Source: Gammaproteobacteria bacterium 45_16_T64 (lineage in GTDB: Bacteria > Pseudomonadota > Gammaproteobacteria > Pseudomonadales > Ketobacteraceae). From it: DNA of 64,000 nt. The DNA is taken from assembly GCA_002162955.1 (NCBI GenBank), contig MABD01000037.1:286031-350030 (forward strand). Direction: 5' to 3'. Under the pieces are notes generated by a model. That model was not told where the DNA came from. It searched no databases and saw only the letters and a list, made by a program, of their open reading frames with translations. The translations under genes and the position numbers were made by a program. Position 1 is the stretch's first letter, and every line of letters starts with the position of its first letter. Below are positions 1 to 8,483 of this stretch, one piece after another.

Positions 1-1299
1 AAAGGAAACCCAGAAGTGGAACTTTGCCAACCCTTCGTCATACATTTTTCCTGACCACTTTGGCAACCAATAATACACGGCAGCGAATATGCCGAAGATA
101 GCCCCTGGCACGAGTACATAATGGAAATGAGCCACAACAAAGTAGGTGTCATGATAGACAAAATCCACTGGCGCTAACGCCAACATGATTCCAGATAGCC
201 CGCCAATAGTGAACAATATGACAAAAGCGATGGAATACAACATCGGTGTTTCAAAGGTCATCGAGCCCTTAAACATCGTACTAACCCAGTTGAATATCTT
301 CACACCCGTCGGCACTGCAATCAGCATTGTCGTGTACATGAAGAACAGTTCACCCGCTAACGGCATACCTACCGTAAACATATGATGTGCCCATACTACA
401 AAGGACAATACCGCAATCGCTATAATCGCGTATACCATAGAGTGATAACCGAACAATTTCTTACGGGCAAATGTTGGGATAACTTGAGATACAACACCAA
501 AGCTGGGCAATATCATGATATACACTTCTGGATGTCCGAAAAACCAGAAGACATGCTGAAACAGGACTGGATCACCACCGCCCCCTGCATCAAAAAAGCT
601 AGTACCGAAATGAATATCCATCAGCATCATTGTAACTACGCCGGCCAGAACGGGCATTACTGCAATCAACAAGAACGCGGTAATTAACCAAGTCCAACAG
701 AACATCGGCATTTTCATATAACCCATGCCTGGCGCGCGCATATTAACAATCGTTACGACGACGTTGATCGCCCCCATAATGGATGAAGCACCCATCATAT
801 GAATAGCAAAGATAAAGAAAGTTACACTGGGGGGGGCATAAGTAGTGGAGAGCGGCGCATAGAATGTCCACCCAAAATTAGGGCCACCACCGTCCATAAA
901 GAGAGTCACCATCATCATCGAAAATGCGAACGGCAAAATCCAAAAACTTAGATTATTCAGCCGCGGTAACGCCATATCTGGCGCACCTATCATCAGCGGA
1001 ATCATCCAGTTAGCCAGCCCCACGAATGCTGGCATTACTGCACCGAACACCATGATGAGACCATGCATCGTTATCATTTGATTGAAAAAATTGGGTTCTA
1101 CTAACTGCAAGCCCGGTTGAAATAATTCAGCCCGAATGACAAATGCCATTGATCCGCCGATAAACAACATTATCAAACTGAATATTAGATACATTGATCC
1201 AATATCTTTATGATTTGTGGTGAATAACCAGCGTGTTATTCCCTTAGCAGGGCCGTGTGCGTGATCGTCATGTCCAGTTTCAGCTACTTGAGTAGTCAT
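1..1299 (-). CDS. ctaD: Cytochrome c oxidase subunit I, C-terminus off the window
   Basis: Catalytic heme-copper subunit of an aa3-type terminal oxidase in the inner membrane, reducing O2 and pumping protons. The reading frame is open for 433 codons from ATG at 1299 to the left edge, so the 3' end is missing. After a His-rich N-terminus it shows the helix with WMIPLMIGAPDMALPR, the CuB/proton-channel segment WFFGHPEVYIMILPSFG, the HH pair in WAHHMFTVGMP and the heme ligand block HDTYFVVAHFHYV. All are canonical for subunit I. It starts 2 bp after the coxB stop, so the two are translationally adjacent. A run of eight C occurs inside the gene (about 829-836) but the frame stays intact. Confidence 0.97.
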   Translation of the reverse strand, partial: MTTQVAETGHDDHAHGPAKGITRWLFTTNHKDIGSMYLIFSLIMLFIGGSMAFVIRAELFQPGLQLVEPNFFNQMITMHGLIMVFGAVMPAFVGLANWMIPLMIGAPDMALPRLNNLSFWILPFAFSMMMVTLFMDGGGPNFGWTFYAPLSTTYAPPSVTFFIFAIHMMGASSIMGAINVVVTIVNMRAPGMGYMKMPMFCWTWLITAFLLIAVMPVLAGVVTMMLMDIHFGTSFFDAGGGGDPVLFQHVFWFFGHPEVYIMILPSFGVVSQVIPTFARKKLFGYHSMVYAIIAIAVLSFVVWAHHMFTVGMPLAGELFFMYTTMLIAVPTGVKIFNWVSTMFKGSMTFETPMLYSIAFVILFTIGGLSGIMLALAPVDFVYHDTYFVVAHFHYVLVPGAIFGIFAAVYYWLPKWSGKMYDEGLAKFHFWVSF

Positions 1300-1301
1300 T
1301 A

Positions 1302-2420
1302 TTATTTGCCCCCCTTCAATTTTTCAACATCGGCAGGCAATAGTTTGTCTCCCACATTATTACCCCATGCATTCCGTTCATATGTCACCACTGCCGCTAA
1401 CTCCACAGCCGATAACTGTTCCCCATAAGCTGACATTCCTGTTCCTGCTTTACCGCTAAATACAATATCCATATGATCTTGGATAGGCCCCAATGCAATT
1501 GGGCTATCTTTAAGTGCAGGAAATACTGGCGGCAGACCTACACCGGTAGGCTGGTGACAAGCAGAGCAATTCTTGTTGTACACCTCCTCTCCCTTAGCCA
1601 TTAGTTCTTCCATACTCCAATCTTTCTGACTAGCACTGGCTTCTTTTTGTTTGAGTGCTTTCTGTTCCGCAACCCATGCCACATATTCGCTTTCTGTCAC
1701 CGCTTTGATAACAATCGGCATAAACCCGTGATCCTTTCCGCACAGTTCCGCGCATTGCCCACGATAAATCCCTGGTTCATTTATCTTCGTTGAGGACTCA
1801 TTTATAAATCCGGGAATAGCATCCTTCTTAAGGGCCAATGCAGGAACCCACCATGCATGAATTACATCGTTAGACGTAAACAGAAATCGAATTTTCTTGT
1901 TTATCGGGAGGACCAAAGGCCGATCAACCTCCAATAAATAGTTGGGATTTTTCTCTGCCTTATTGTAAATCTCATCACTTGGTGTGGTAATAACGCTAAA
2001 AAAATCAACGTCTTGACCGATATATTTATAACGCCATTTCCATTGATATCCAGTCACTTGGATATCAATATCGGACTCGGCGGTATCGTAGGTTTGAATC
2101 AACGTTTTTGTTGCTGGAACAAGAATAACAATCAAAATGATCAGCGGTACAATTGTCCACAGTATCTCGATCGTACTACTCTCATGAAACGGATGGGGTT
2201 CTGCACCTTTAGATTTTCGATGATGGTACATTGACCAGAACATGACGCCGAACACAACGATCGATATCACTACACATATGTAAAACACAATCATATGTAA
2301 ATCATATATCGCCGCACTGGTGTCGGTCACACCGCGCGTCATATTTACTTCCCATTCCGACCACGCAAGCGCCGGAAAAAATGCTAAAAGCACACTCAAA
2401 ATACGAACGTTCTGCAACAT
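1302..2420 (-). CDS. coxB: Cytochrome c oxidase subunit II with fused cytochrome c domain
   Basis: Carries the CuA centre that takes electrons from cytochrome c and passes them to subunit I. From the ATG at 2420 it encodes 372 aa. There is a signal peptide (MLQNVRILSVLLAFFPALAWS), two membrane helices (after DTSAAIYDLHM and around WTIVPLIILIVIL), then a periplasmic cupredoxin domain with the CuA motif GQCAELCGKDHGFM. A C-terminal extension has a class I heme c motif (CSACH), so this is the caa3-like subtype. An in-frame ATG at 2456 exists, but the one at 2420 is preceded by AAGAGA at good spacing and begins the signal peptide directly. It is cotranscribed with ctaD. Confidence 0.96.
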   Translation of the reverse strand: MLQNVRILSVLLAFFPALAWSEWEVNMTRGVTDTSAAIYDLHMIVFYICVVISIVVFGVMFWSMYHHRKSKGAEPHPFHESSTIEILWTIVPLIILIVILVPATKTLIQTYDTAESDIDIQVTGYQWKWRYKYIGQDVDFFSVITTPSDEIYNKAEKNPNYLLEVDRPLVLPINKKIRFLFTSNDVIHAWWVPALALKKDAIPGFINESSTKINEPGIYRGQCAELCGKDHGFMPIVIKAVTESEYVAWVAEQKALKQKEASASQKDWSMEELMAKGEEVYNKNCSACHQPTGVGLPPVFPALKDSPIALGPIQDHMDIVFSGKAGTGMSAYGEQLSAVELAAVVTYERNAWGNNVGDKLLPADVEKLKGGK

Positions 2421-2633
2421 AAATAGTCTCTTATCCAGATAGCCGTATCCTTGCATACTACGAAGGACTGTTTTTTTGTTGTCAGGCTACAGTATAGTAG
2501 GATTATTTTCGGGGCAAGCAAAAATCAAATAAGATTAATGATTTAGCGCAGGTTCCTCGCACTGTCATCACGCTGGAAGGCTGGAATATAGCGGCGTCAA
2601 ATAAGATATGAATATAGATTAAATTTTTTTGAC

Positions 2634-2673
2634 AAAAAAACCTGAAGATTTTATGAGCAAAATTCTTCAGGTT
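2634..2673 (-). terminator. Rho-independent terminator
   Basis: The 10-bp arms AACCTGAAGA (2639-2648) and TCTTCAGGTT (2664-2673) form a hairpin with A/T runs on both sides. Read leftward it ends in seven T, so it terminates the membrane-protein gene that ends at 2687. It could also act weakly in the other direction. Confidence 0.85.
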
Positions 2674-2686
2674 TTTTGAGTAACTA

Positions 2687-3214
2687 TTAGATATGGATCC
2701 AACGCCCTTTTTTAAATGGATTACTAAAGACTGAATCATCACCCGCTGATTCTAAATCAGGGAACTCATGCTTCATATGACTCAATACCAATGCGTGCTG
2801 ATCTTTTTTAACATCTAACATAATCAACAACTTACCCTCTTCCAGGTCATCATGAAATCGCGATATTTTATAATTCTCATGACTATTCCCCAACAATCCG
2901 CCGATCACAATCCCGACGGTTGTGAGTGCAACAAGTACACTTAATAGTAATGTTGTTGATGAAATAGACCATGGCAGAATAAACATGGATAAATATAAAC
3001 CAACTCCCCCGCCTATTAGTGCTCCGCGCTCACCAGAATGGACAACGTCTCTTTTTTGTAAAATGTTCGCTCGATGTAAATGATGTCGATATAACCCTTC
3101 TTCATCTTTCGCTAGCACATGAAATTGCCAATCAGCAATTCCATTATCATGTAACGTGTCTGAAATTAAATCGGCTTCGTCAATGTCATCAAGTAAGTAA
3201 TAGATTCTTCTCAC
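2687..3214 (-). CDS. Uncharacterised inner-membrane protein
   Basis: I do not recognise the family. The protein has a soluble N-terminal part starting MRRIYYLLDDIDEADLISDTL, reminiscent of small stress proteins that carry a ferredoxin-like fold before a glycine-rich membrane hairpin. A central segment has two hydrophobic helices split by SSTT (GALIGGGVGLYLSMFILP and LLSVLVALTTVGIVIGGLLG), followed by a soluble tail with a second alpha/beta stretch (GKLLIMLDVKKDQHALVLSHM). The start is set by a perfect AGGAGG at 3221-3226, six bases before the GTG at 3214, which gives 175 aa. The longer frame from 3274 has no ribosome site. It is a single gene with its own terminator. Confidence 0.75.
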   Translation of the reverse strand: MRRIYYLLDDIDEADLISDTLHDNGIADWQFHVLAKDEEGLYRHHLHRANILQKRDVVHSGERGALIGGGVGLYLSMFILPWSISSTTLLLSVLVALTTVGIVIGGLLGNSHENYKISRFHDDLEEGKLLIMLDVKKDQHALVLSHMKHEFPDLESAGDDSVFSNPFKKGRWIHI

Positions 3215-3490
3215 CACATACCTCCTAACGTTAGATTTTAACGCAACCCACTTAATAACTACTTCATGCGCCATTAATCTAATTTGTTATTGGACTTTTG
3301 TTTTAGGACATTCCTTTTTCACTCTATAGTATTTTAGCTTGACTAACAGGGGCTATTTAGGGCTGTTAAGAACGTTAACTCATATTGACCCATCGGGTTA
3401 TACCTATAACTTATTAAAAATTCCGTTTGATGCCGACAAATTCACCTCTATTGAATATAAGGTACTGTTTTACTGAGTCATTCTTAACTC

Positions 3491-4141
3491 CTACCTGGGT
3501 TTAAGCAGATTTTCAGTCATGACCCACTCCGCCAGTGCTCGCCCAAGCACATTGTGATCGGGCTCATCAAGATGAATACCATCAACAACACTACTGCTTA
3601 CGACAGAGTTTGCGCAAAAAAAACTGACATCTTGTGCGGTTGCCATCTCTCTTAAGGCTTCACTAAACCCAGCACATCGCTTCTCAGCACCCAAGAATTT
3701 ATTGGCGATGGCACCCTTTGCTTGATGTATCCGTGGGGGCGATATCACTAAGATCGGAGGTATCGGCATTCCTGGCTCGATCTGAGCTTCACGTACAATT
3801 TTTATAAGGGTCGCAACGCCTTGGGCAGATAACCACGCATTATTCTCATGAGTACATTGAAAATCATTAGTACCTAACATAATAATAATCAGTGCCAGAG
3901 GTGAATGCATTTCAACGCTCTGTGCCAAGAACTCTGCCCCATTGCGTCCCGGTTTAAATGGGTCACCCCAAACCGTTCTACGGCCATTCAAACAGTTTTC
4001 AATTACCCTCACTTTTTGACCTGAGTTGTTCAGCGTATTCTCAAATACGCCGCCCCAACGGTGCTCAAAACCTAACCGCTTACGAGTACCGGGCACAATC
4101 CCCCAACTCAAACTATCGGAATAAATAAGTACCTGATCCAT
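3491..4141 (-). CDS. SGNH/GDSL-family hydrolase (arylesterase/acyltransferase type)
   Basis: A 216-aa serine esterase of the SGNH fold with no signal peptide, so probably cytoplasmic. The blocks are visible in order: nucleophile block YSDSLSWGIVPG near residue 7 (Ser in SDSLSWG), block II Gly/Asn in the NCLNGRRT region, block III LGTND near residue 90, and block V DGIHLD near residue 187, supplying the Asp and His. The spacing and the phrases SLSWG and GTND resemble the Mycobacterium smegmatis acyltransferase (MsAcT) and related arylesterases. Ser is kept although the usual GDSL reads SDSL. The ATG at 4141 has AAGGGAA seven bases upstream. Natural substrate unknown. Confidence 0.85.
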   Translation of the reverse strand: MDQVLIYSDSLSWGIVPGTRKRLGFEHRWGGVFENTLNNSGQKVRVIENCLNGRRTVWGDPFKPGRNGAEFLAQSVEMHSPLALIIIMLGTNDFQCTHENNAWLSAQGVATLIKIVREAQIEPGMPIPPILVISPPRIHQAKGAIANKFLGAEKRCAGFSEALREMATAQDVSFFCANSVVSSSVVDGIHLDEPDHNVLGRALAEWVMTENLLKPR

Positions 4142-4377
4142 AACAAAAATTCCCTTAAAAAAGCAAACTACAACGTATTGATAACGCCTCTACATTCGTA
4201 ATGACGACTATATCAATGCGCTTCAGTGCGGCACAGCAATACTGGAGAATTGATCAATAACTCTGTCCTAGGAGGTCATTGTTTGTGCGTTACTCGCTTT
4301 GCTATTCTTTCACTATTGAAAGACATGAGTCGCGACAACCACAAATAACGCATCAAGTAACACAGATGAGAGACGCT

Positions 4378-4689
4378 ATGAAAATCACTTTGAACGAAGA
4401 ATGGACAGACTTACTCGAACAGTACAAGGATGACCATCAAGATCCAAGAAACCAGTTCTGTCATAGCGTTGGAATCCCTATGATCGCAGCATCACTACCA
4501 TTAGGTGTAAGCATTATTGGTCTCCCGCTCGCCATTCCCCTGTTTGGTGTCGGCTGGGGCTTGCAATTTATAGGACATTTTTTTGAAGGAAAGAAGCCTT
4601 CATTTGTGGATGACAAACGCCAGCTTCTTGTTGGCGCTGCTTGGTGGACTCAGAAGATAGGGCTTAAATTTATTCAAACCGCGCGATAA
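4378..4689 (+). CDS. DUF962/Mpo1-like membrane protein
   Basis: A 103-aa protein of the DUF962 (Mpo1/YGL010w) family. Yeast Mpo1 is a fatty-acid alpha-dioxygenase; bacterial members are mostly uncharacterised. Family features are present: N-terminal EEWTDLLEQYKDDHQDPRNQFCHSVGIP with the conserved His, a hydrophobic hairpin, and GWGLQFIGHFFEGKKPSF with the second conserved His. I chose ATG 4378 because the family begins here and GAGAG precedes it. However, a perfect AGGAGG at 4270-4275 lies nine bases before an in-frame GTG at 4285, which would add 31 residues without family similarity. The true start is therefore open. Confidence 0.8.
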   Translation: MKITLNEEWTDLLEQYKDDHQDPRNQFCHSVGIPMIAASLPLGVSIIGLPLAIPLFGVGWGLQFIGHFFEGKKPSFVDDKRQLLVGAAWWTQKIGLKFIQTAR

Positions 4690-4758
4690 TACCACTGCTA
4701 CGAAATTATAGAAGGTCGAAGATCACGCCCCTTCCACCTTCTAGATTAACTGTTGGTC

Positions 4759-4929
4759 TCAATCTTTTTTATCGATGGTTATCTCTAAATTCTTGGTATT
4801 TCCAGCGAACCATTTTTGTAAGTACACCGTACCGACCACGGGGGCCTGCCCATCTTCAGCAACCTCCTTAAATCGCACACTATTCTTGGTTTCTTTTTCA
4901 AAAGATAATTTAACAACCTTAGATGACAT
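4759..4929 (-). CDS. Small conserved protein, 56 aa
   Basis: A short protein with a predicted beta-rich core: MSSKVVKLSFEKETKNSVRFKE, then PVVGTVYLQKW and a final LEITIDKKD. This pattern (FEKETKNSVRF...VGTVYLQK) recalls a widespread family of roughly 55-65-residue bacterial proteins without assigned function. A good ribosome site (TAGGAG) precedes the ATG at 4929. It follows the VOC gene by 13 bp on the same strand and is probably its operon partner. Too little is known to suggest a role. Confidence 0.75.
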   Translation of the reverse strand: MSSKVVKLSFEKETKNSVRFKEVAEDGQAPVVGTVYLQKWFAGNTKNLEITIDKKD

Positions 4930-4942
4930 CTTTACTCCTAAC

Positions 4943-5350
4943 TTAGTTAGTTTGCGAGCGCAATTCAACGATATTGCCCTCTGGATCTTTGATATAGAGA
5001 GAACGCCCAAAACCTTGCGCCCCATACCGTTCTTGAAAATCGTTATCTGAAATACCGTGGTGCTGTAGGTGACTAATAATGTCCCCCTCGTCAATAGGGC
5101 GCAGCTGTAAACAAAAGTGATCGACATTATTTTCCAATACTGTTGGAGGTCCTCCCCCTTGCCTACCTAGCTCACTGTCGACATCAACAATATCAATCAA
5201 AGCGCTTCCAGCACGCAACTGTGTCAATCCTAACGACGCTGGCAACTCTCTTTCTACAACACACCCTAGCACGTCACAGTAAAAATGAAGCATTTGGCTA
5301 CGTACCGTTGTACGCAGCACAATATGATCTATACCCACAATTTCTAACAT
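4943..5350 (-). CDS. VOC-family (glyoxalase-like) protein
   Basis: A 135-aa vicinal-oxygen-chelate fold protein, metal dependent in most relatives (glyoxalase I, dioxygenases, fosfomycin-resistance proteins). It starts MLEIVGIDHIVLRT with the first metal His. The central VDHFCLQL supplies the second, and the C-terminal LYIKDPEGNIVELR gives the metal Glu, so the metal site looks intact. The ATG at 5350 is chosen because the family begins here and GGGGGTA precedes it; the frame extends 12 codons upstream without support. It sits upstream of the 56-aa protein gene. Substrate unknown. Confidence 0.85.
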   Translation of the reverse strand: MLEIVGIDHIVLRTTVRSQMLHFYCDVLGCVVERELPASLGLTQLRAGSALIDIVDVDSELGRQGGGPPTVLENNVDHFCLQLRPIDEGDIISHLQHHGISDNDFQERYGAQGFGRSLYIKDPEGNIVELRSQTN

Positions 5351-5616
5351 CGGATACCCCCAGTGCTCAACATAATAGATACACACTTTTTAACCAGCAC
5401 CTGATAAAATGCGACCTGCAGTCAATGATATGCCTCATTATCCATTCTTCAGATAACACTCACTCATCATAACAGCCGTTGTTCAGCCCGTTAAGGCGAG
5501 AGTGAAATCTATGTTAAGTCATCACTAGATTACGGCCTAGTCGTGGTTAGACCGGATATTTTGTGAGAAACACCTATCATTAGTAAAGAAACAACCGTAA
5601 TGCGGATTCACATTTG

Positions 5617-7635
5617 ATGCCTAACAGATATCACGCACTCAGCAGTTTATTAGCAGCGTTGCTATTGACCATCAGTATCAATAGCAACGCCCAAGTCAAT
5701 TCAGCCGTCCATTCTGAAACCGACTTGTTTGATTTGAATCTCACAGAGCTAATGAATGTTGTCATCGAAACCTCATCCAAGAAAAAACAGCGTGTTGCCA
5801 ATACCGCCGCCGCCATTTATGTGATTAGTAATGAAGATATTCGTCGCTCTGGCGCCACCAATATTCCAGAACTGTTAAGCCCCGTCCCCGGCATCGAAGT
5901 CGCTAGACTCAACGGTTCAACCTGGGCTATCACCTCTCGCGGATTCAACACCCAATTTGCCAATAAACTTCTCGTACTTATTGATGGACGATCTGTTTTC
6001 TCACCCATGTTCTCGGGGGTATTCTGGGATTTACAGATGCCTTTTTTGGAGGATATCGAACAAATCGAGATCATCCGAGGCCCCGGTGCAAGTGTATGGG
6101 GCTCTAATGCTGTTAACGGTGTTATCAATATTATTACTAAACATAGTGGGGATACTGACGGCGGCCTCGCGATCGTAGGGGCAGGCAACGAGCAAAAAGG
6201 TTTTACTCGTCTACGCTATGGTGATCGGCTGGGGGACATGTCCTATCGCAGTTATTTACAAGCGTATAGACATGACAGTTCCATTGATGCGGAATCAGGG
6301 GATGACAGCCACGACGATTACGAGAATTATCAGCTAGGTTCAAGAGTCGATATCTATTCTGGCGACAATCAATACAGCCTCACTGGTGAACTCTATCGAA
6401 CGAAAAAAAATAACAATGCCGCGTTAAGTGAGCAGGTAAAAGATCTTACTCCTGAACTTAGCGATAGCAATCACTCTCTAGGTGGATTCTTATTAGCAAA
6501 CTGGACACAAAAATTATCTCAAGGCAACGAACACATACTAAAAGTCTATTATGATTGGTTGGATCGAAAGGACAGTACGTTCAGTTATGAGCAGCAAACG
6601 CTTGATATTGATTACCACATCAATCTCAAAGAAATCAGAAAGCACCAATTCAGCTTAGGACTCAACTTTCGACACATAGAAGATGAAATGGAAGGGTCTT
6701 ATGCCTTTTCATTACAAGACAGTAAAAAGTCGTTGAATGACTATACCGCATTTATACAAGATGAAATCTGCCTATCCCCTCAGGTCAGCGCAACCGTAGG
6801 GATCAAGTTAGAACAAACTGATTTCACTGGATTTGAATATCAACCCTCCGCAAGGATATTGTGGCATCCCAATAAACATACCACCCTCTGGGGATCTGCA
6901 TCACGAGCAATCAGAACACCCTCTCGTGGCGGGAAAGATTTTATTATTCGAAATGGTGTGGATTCAGGTATAGACATACCCGCCGGAGCAATCGTTACCG
7001 GTGAGCTCGTAGGTAGCGATGACTTTGATAGCGAAACCCTATTTGCCTATGAAATAGGGTTTCGTCAGCAACTCACAAAATCGATCTACCTCGACTTATC
7101 GACTTTTTTCCATGACTACAAAAACCTCCGTACCTTTAACGCAAAAGGCACTGTTGTTAATCTCCCCTACATCACACAAACATTTGAATACGGAAATGAT
7201 GCAAAAGGCTCATCCTCTGGCGCTGAATTAATGACAGAATACAAAATTTCTATGGATTGGAAACTGACGTTAACCTATACCTATTTTAATTTCATTGCAG
7301 ACCCTGACGACGGACACTCCGGCATTGGTGTTGTTGCCTTCGAGGAGCAGAGCCCTGAACATCGTGCGTTCCTCAAGTCACAACACAATATTAGTGATCA
7401 ATTACAGCTGGATATAATGTTAAAACACTTCGGGAAATTACCCGATGATGATATCGATGCCTATAACGACATCGATATCAGCATCCACTGGCGCGTCACT
7501 GATGATATAAAACTGGGGCTTGTTGGAAGTAACTTGGTTGAAAAAAGCCGCGTTGAATTCCAAGATAAGATACAAGGGCCCTATAGAACCGAAGTTGAAA
7601 GAAGCATATATGCGTCACTCGAATATCTATTCTAA
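5617..7635 (+). CDS. TonB-dependent outer-membrane receptor
   Basis: A 672-aa outer-membrane active transporter of the FepA/BtuB/CirA class, taking up a siderophore or other large ligand with energy from TonB. It has a signal peptide (cleavage near SNAQ) and a TonB-box-like N-terminus. A plug domain spans roughly residues 50-165 (IYVISNEDIRRSGATNIPELL, LVLIDGRSVFSP, IEIIRGPGASVWGSNAVNGVINIITK). A long beta-barrel ends in the aromatic C-terminus YASLEYLF required for insertion. The family is secure but the ligand cannot be read from sequence. It converges on the ABM gene, overlapping it by 9 bp at the 3' ends. No Fur box was seen upstream. Confidence 0.93.
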   Translation: MPNRYHALSSLLAALLLTISINSNAQVNSAVHSETDLFDLNLTELMNVVIETSSKKKQRVANTAAAIYVISNEDIRRSGATNIPELLSPVPGIEVARLNGSTWAITSRGFNTQFANKLLVLIDGRSVFSPMFSGVFWDLQMPFLEDIEQIEIIRGPGASVWGSNAVNGVINIITKHSGDTDGGLAIVGAGNEQKGFTRLRYGDRLGDMSYRSYLQAYRHDSSIDAESGDDSHDDYENYQLGSRVDIYSGDNQYSLTGELYRTKKNNNAALSEQVKDLTPELSDSNHSLGGFLLANWTQKLSQGNEHILKVYYDWLDRKDSTFSYEQQTLDIDYHINLKEIRKHQFSLGLNFRHIEDEMEGSYAFSLQDSKKSLNDYTAFIQDEICLSPQVSATVGIKLEQTDFTGFEYQPSARILWHPNKHTTLWGSASRAIRTPSRGGKDFIIRNGVDSGIDIPAGAIVTGELVGSDDFDSETLFAYEIGFRQQLTKSIYLDLSTFFHDYKNLRTFNAKGTVVNLPYITQTFEYGNDAKGSSSGAELMTEYKISMDWKLTLTYTYFNFIADPDDGHSGIGVVAFEEQSPEHRAFLKSQHNISDQLQLDIMLKHFGKLPDDDIDAYNDIDISIHWRVTDDIKLGLVGSNLVEKSRVEFQDKIQGPYRTEVERSIYASLEYLF

Positions 7636-7920
7636 CGTTTCCGAATCAAAATAGCGGATATGTGGAGGAGCTCTGAGATTCTCCGCCAGCGTTCTCATTA
7701 CCCCCGTATCAACACGCCACTGCAAATACGATTCATAATCCGCGATACTCGCCCACTCCTGATAAAAAAGAATATGATCTTTATCATGTTCAATATGAAT
7801 AGATATTCTCACAAACCCTTTGTATCGCTTGGTTTCAGGCAAGAGTTTTCTCAACAAAGCCAGTAACGATTGTTTCTTCCCTACCAAGATGTCTGCTTCT
7901 AATACAACAATCACACTCAC
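7627..7920 (-). CDS. ABM-domain (quinol monooxygenase-like) protein
   Basis: A 97-aa dimeric alpha/beta-barrel protein of the antibiotic-biosynthesis-monooxygenase (ABM, YgiN-like) family. It shows the family pattern: strand MSVIVVLEADILVGK, helix LLALLRKLLPETKRYKG, then ISIHIEHDKDHILFYQEWASIADYESYLQW. Members are cofactor-free monooxygenases or heme/quinol-active proteins. The GTG start overlaps the TGA of the NTF2-like gene by 4 bp (GTGA), so the two are translationally coupled. The function is likely linked to that protein and to the nearby AraC regulator. Confidence 0.85.
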   Translation of the reverse strand: MSVIVVLEADILVGKKQSLLALLRKLLPETKRYKGFVRISIHIEHDKDHILFYQEWASIADYESYLQWRVDTGVMRTLAENLRAPPHIRYFDSETLE

Positions 7921-8390
7921 TGCCCCACCCCCAAAGCCCGCTCAAAACTACCAACATCATAGTAATCTTTTTGAAAAACGATTTTCCCGGTGTCATCAAT
8001 CGAGGTAGTACTGATACCATTGATAGAGAAGACTCTGTTATCAATATCGTGTTCCCCCCACTTTCCTGTGAACGTGCCACCATAACGCCATTCATAGATA
8101 ACGGTATTATCACTAAGAAATAAGTCACCTCGTTGGACCCAATACATGTCAGAAACTTGTCCCAAAAAAGCATCAGTAATTGCCTTTGTGACCTGCACCT
8201 TTCCACTCACTGTCTTGTTTGATGACAAGTCATACCAGGAAATATTCTCAGCATAAAAACTGCCAATTTTTGGTATATCATGCTCTCCCCAAGCAGTCAT
8301 ATACCGGTTAAGCACCACTTCAGGGGTTACGGCGAGCACACCACTGGAATGCACTCCAAGTAATAACACAATCAATTTCAGTATTTTCAT
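7917..8390 (-). CDS. Exported NTF2/SnoaL-like protein
   Basis: A 157-aa protein with a signal peptide (MKILKLIVLLLGVHSSGVLA) and an NTF2-like cone fold: VVLNRYMTAWGEHDIPKIGSFYAENISWYD, then IYEWRYGGTFTG and VFQKDYYDVGSFERALG. Such domains are often small-molecule isomerases, hydratases or binding proteins. Three consecutive ATG codons lie at 8396, 8393 and 8390. The last sits six bases after AGAGG and is the best start. It overlaps the downstream ABM gene by 4 bp, suggesting the two act on the same compound. Confidence 0.8.
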   Translation of the reverse strand: MKILKLIVLLLGVHSSGVLAVTPEVVLNRYMTAWGEHDIPKIGSFYAENISWYDLSSNKTVSGKVQVTKAITDAFLGQVSDMYWVQRGDLFLSDNTVIYEWRYGGTFTGKWGEHDIDNRVFSINGISTTSIDDTGKIVFQKDYYDVGSFERALGVGQ

Positions 8391-8483
8391 CATCATCCTC
8401 TTTCGCGTTAACTAATTATTGAAAAGAGGCCAGATGATATTAATTCATGGAAAGAGCCACTACTCAAAAACCGGCAAAAGTAG

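Noticed and set aside
185-687. Plus-strand open frames of 66 and 101 codons
   Set aside because: They are antisense to ctaD, whose minus-strand translation is unmistakable.
829-836. Run of eight C within ctaD, a possible frameshift or phase-variation site
   Set aside because: The reading frame is continuous through it and the protein sequence is normal (YAPPSV).
3338-3475. Plus-strand frame (LTNRGYLGLLRTLTHIDP...) of 45 codons reading plausibly in the gap near 3400
   Set aside because: No ATG or ribosome site, only a TTG near 3338, and no recognisable family. Treated as chance.
4775-5050. Plus-strand frame across the VOC and 56-aa genes
   Set aside because: Antisense to two genes with good ribosome sites and family motifs.
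5143-5472. Plus-strand frame of 109 codons
   Set aside because: Antisense to the VOC gene; no ribosome site or family.
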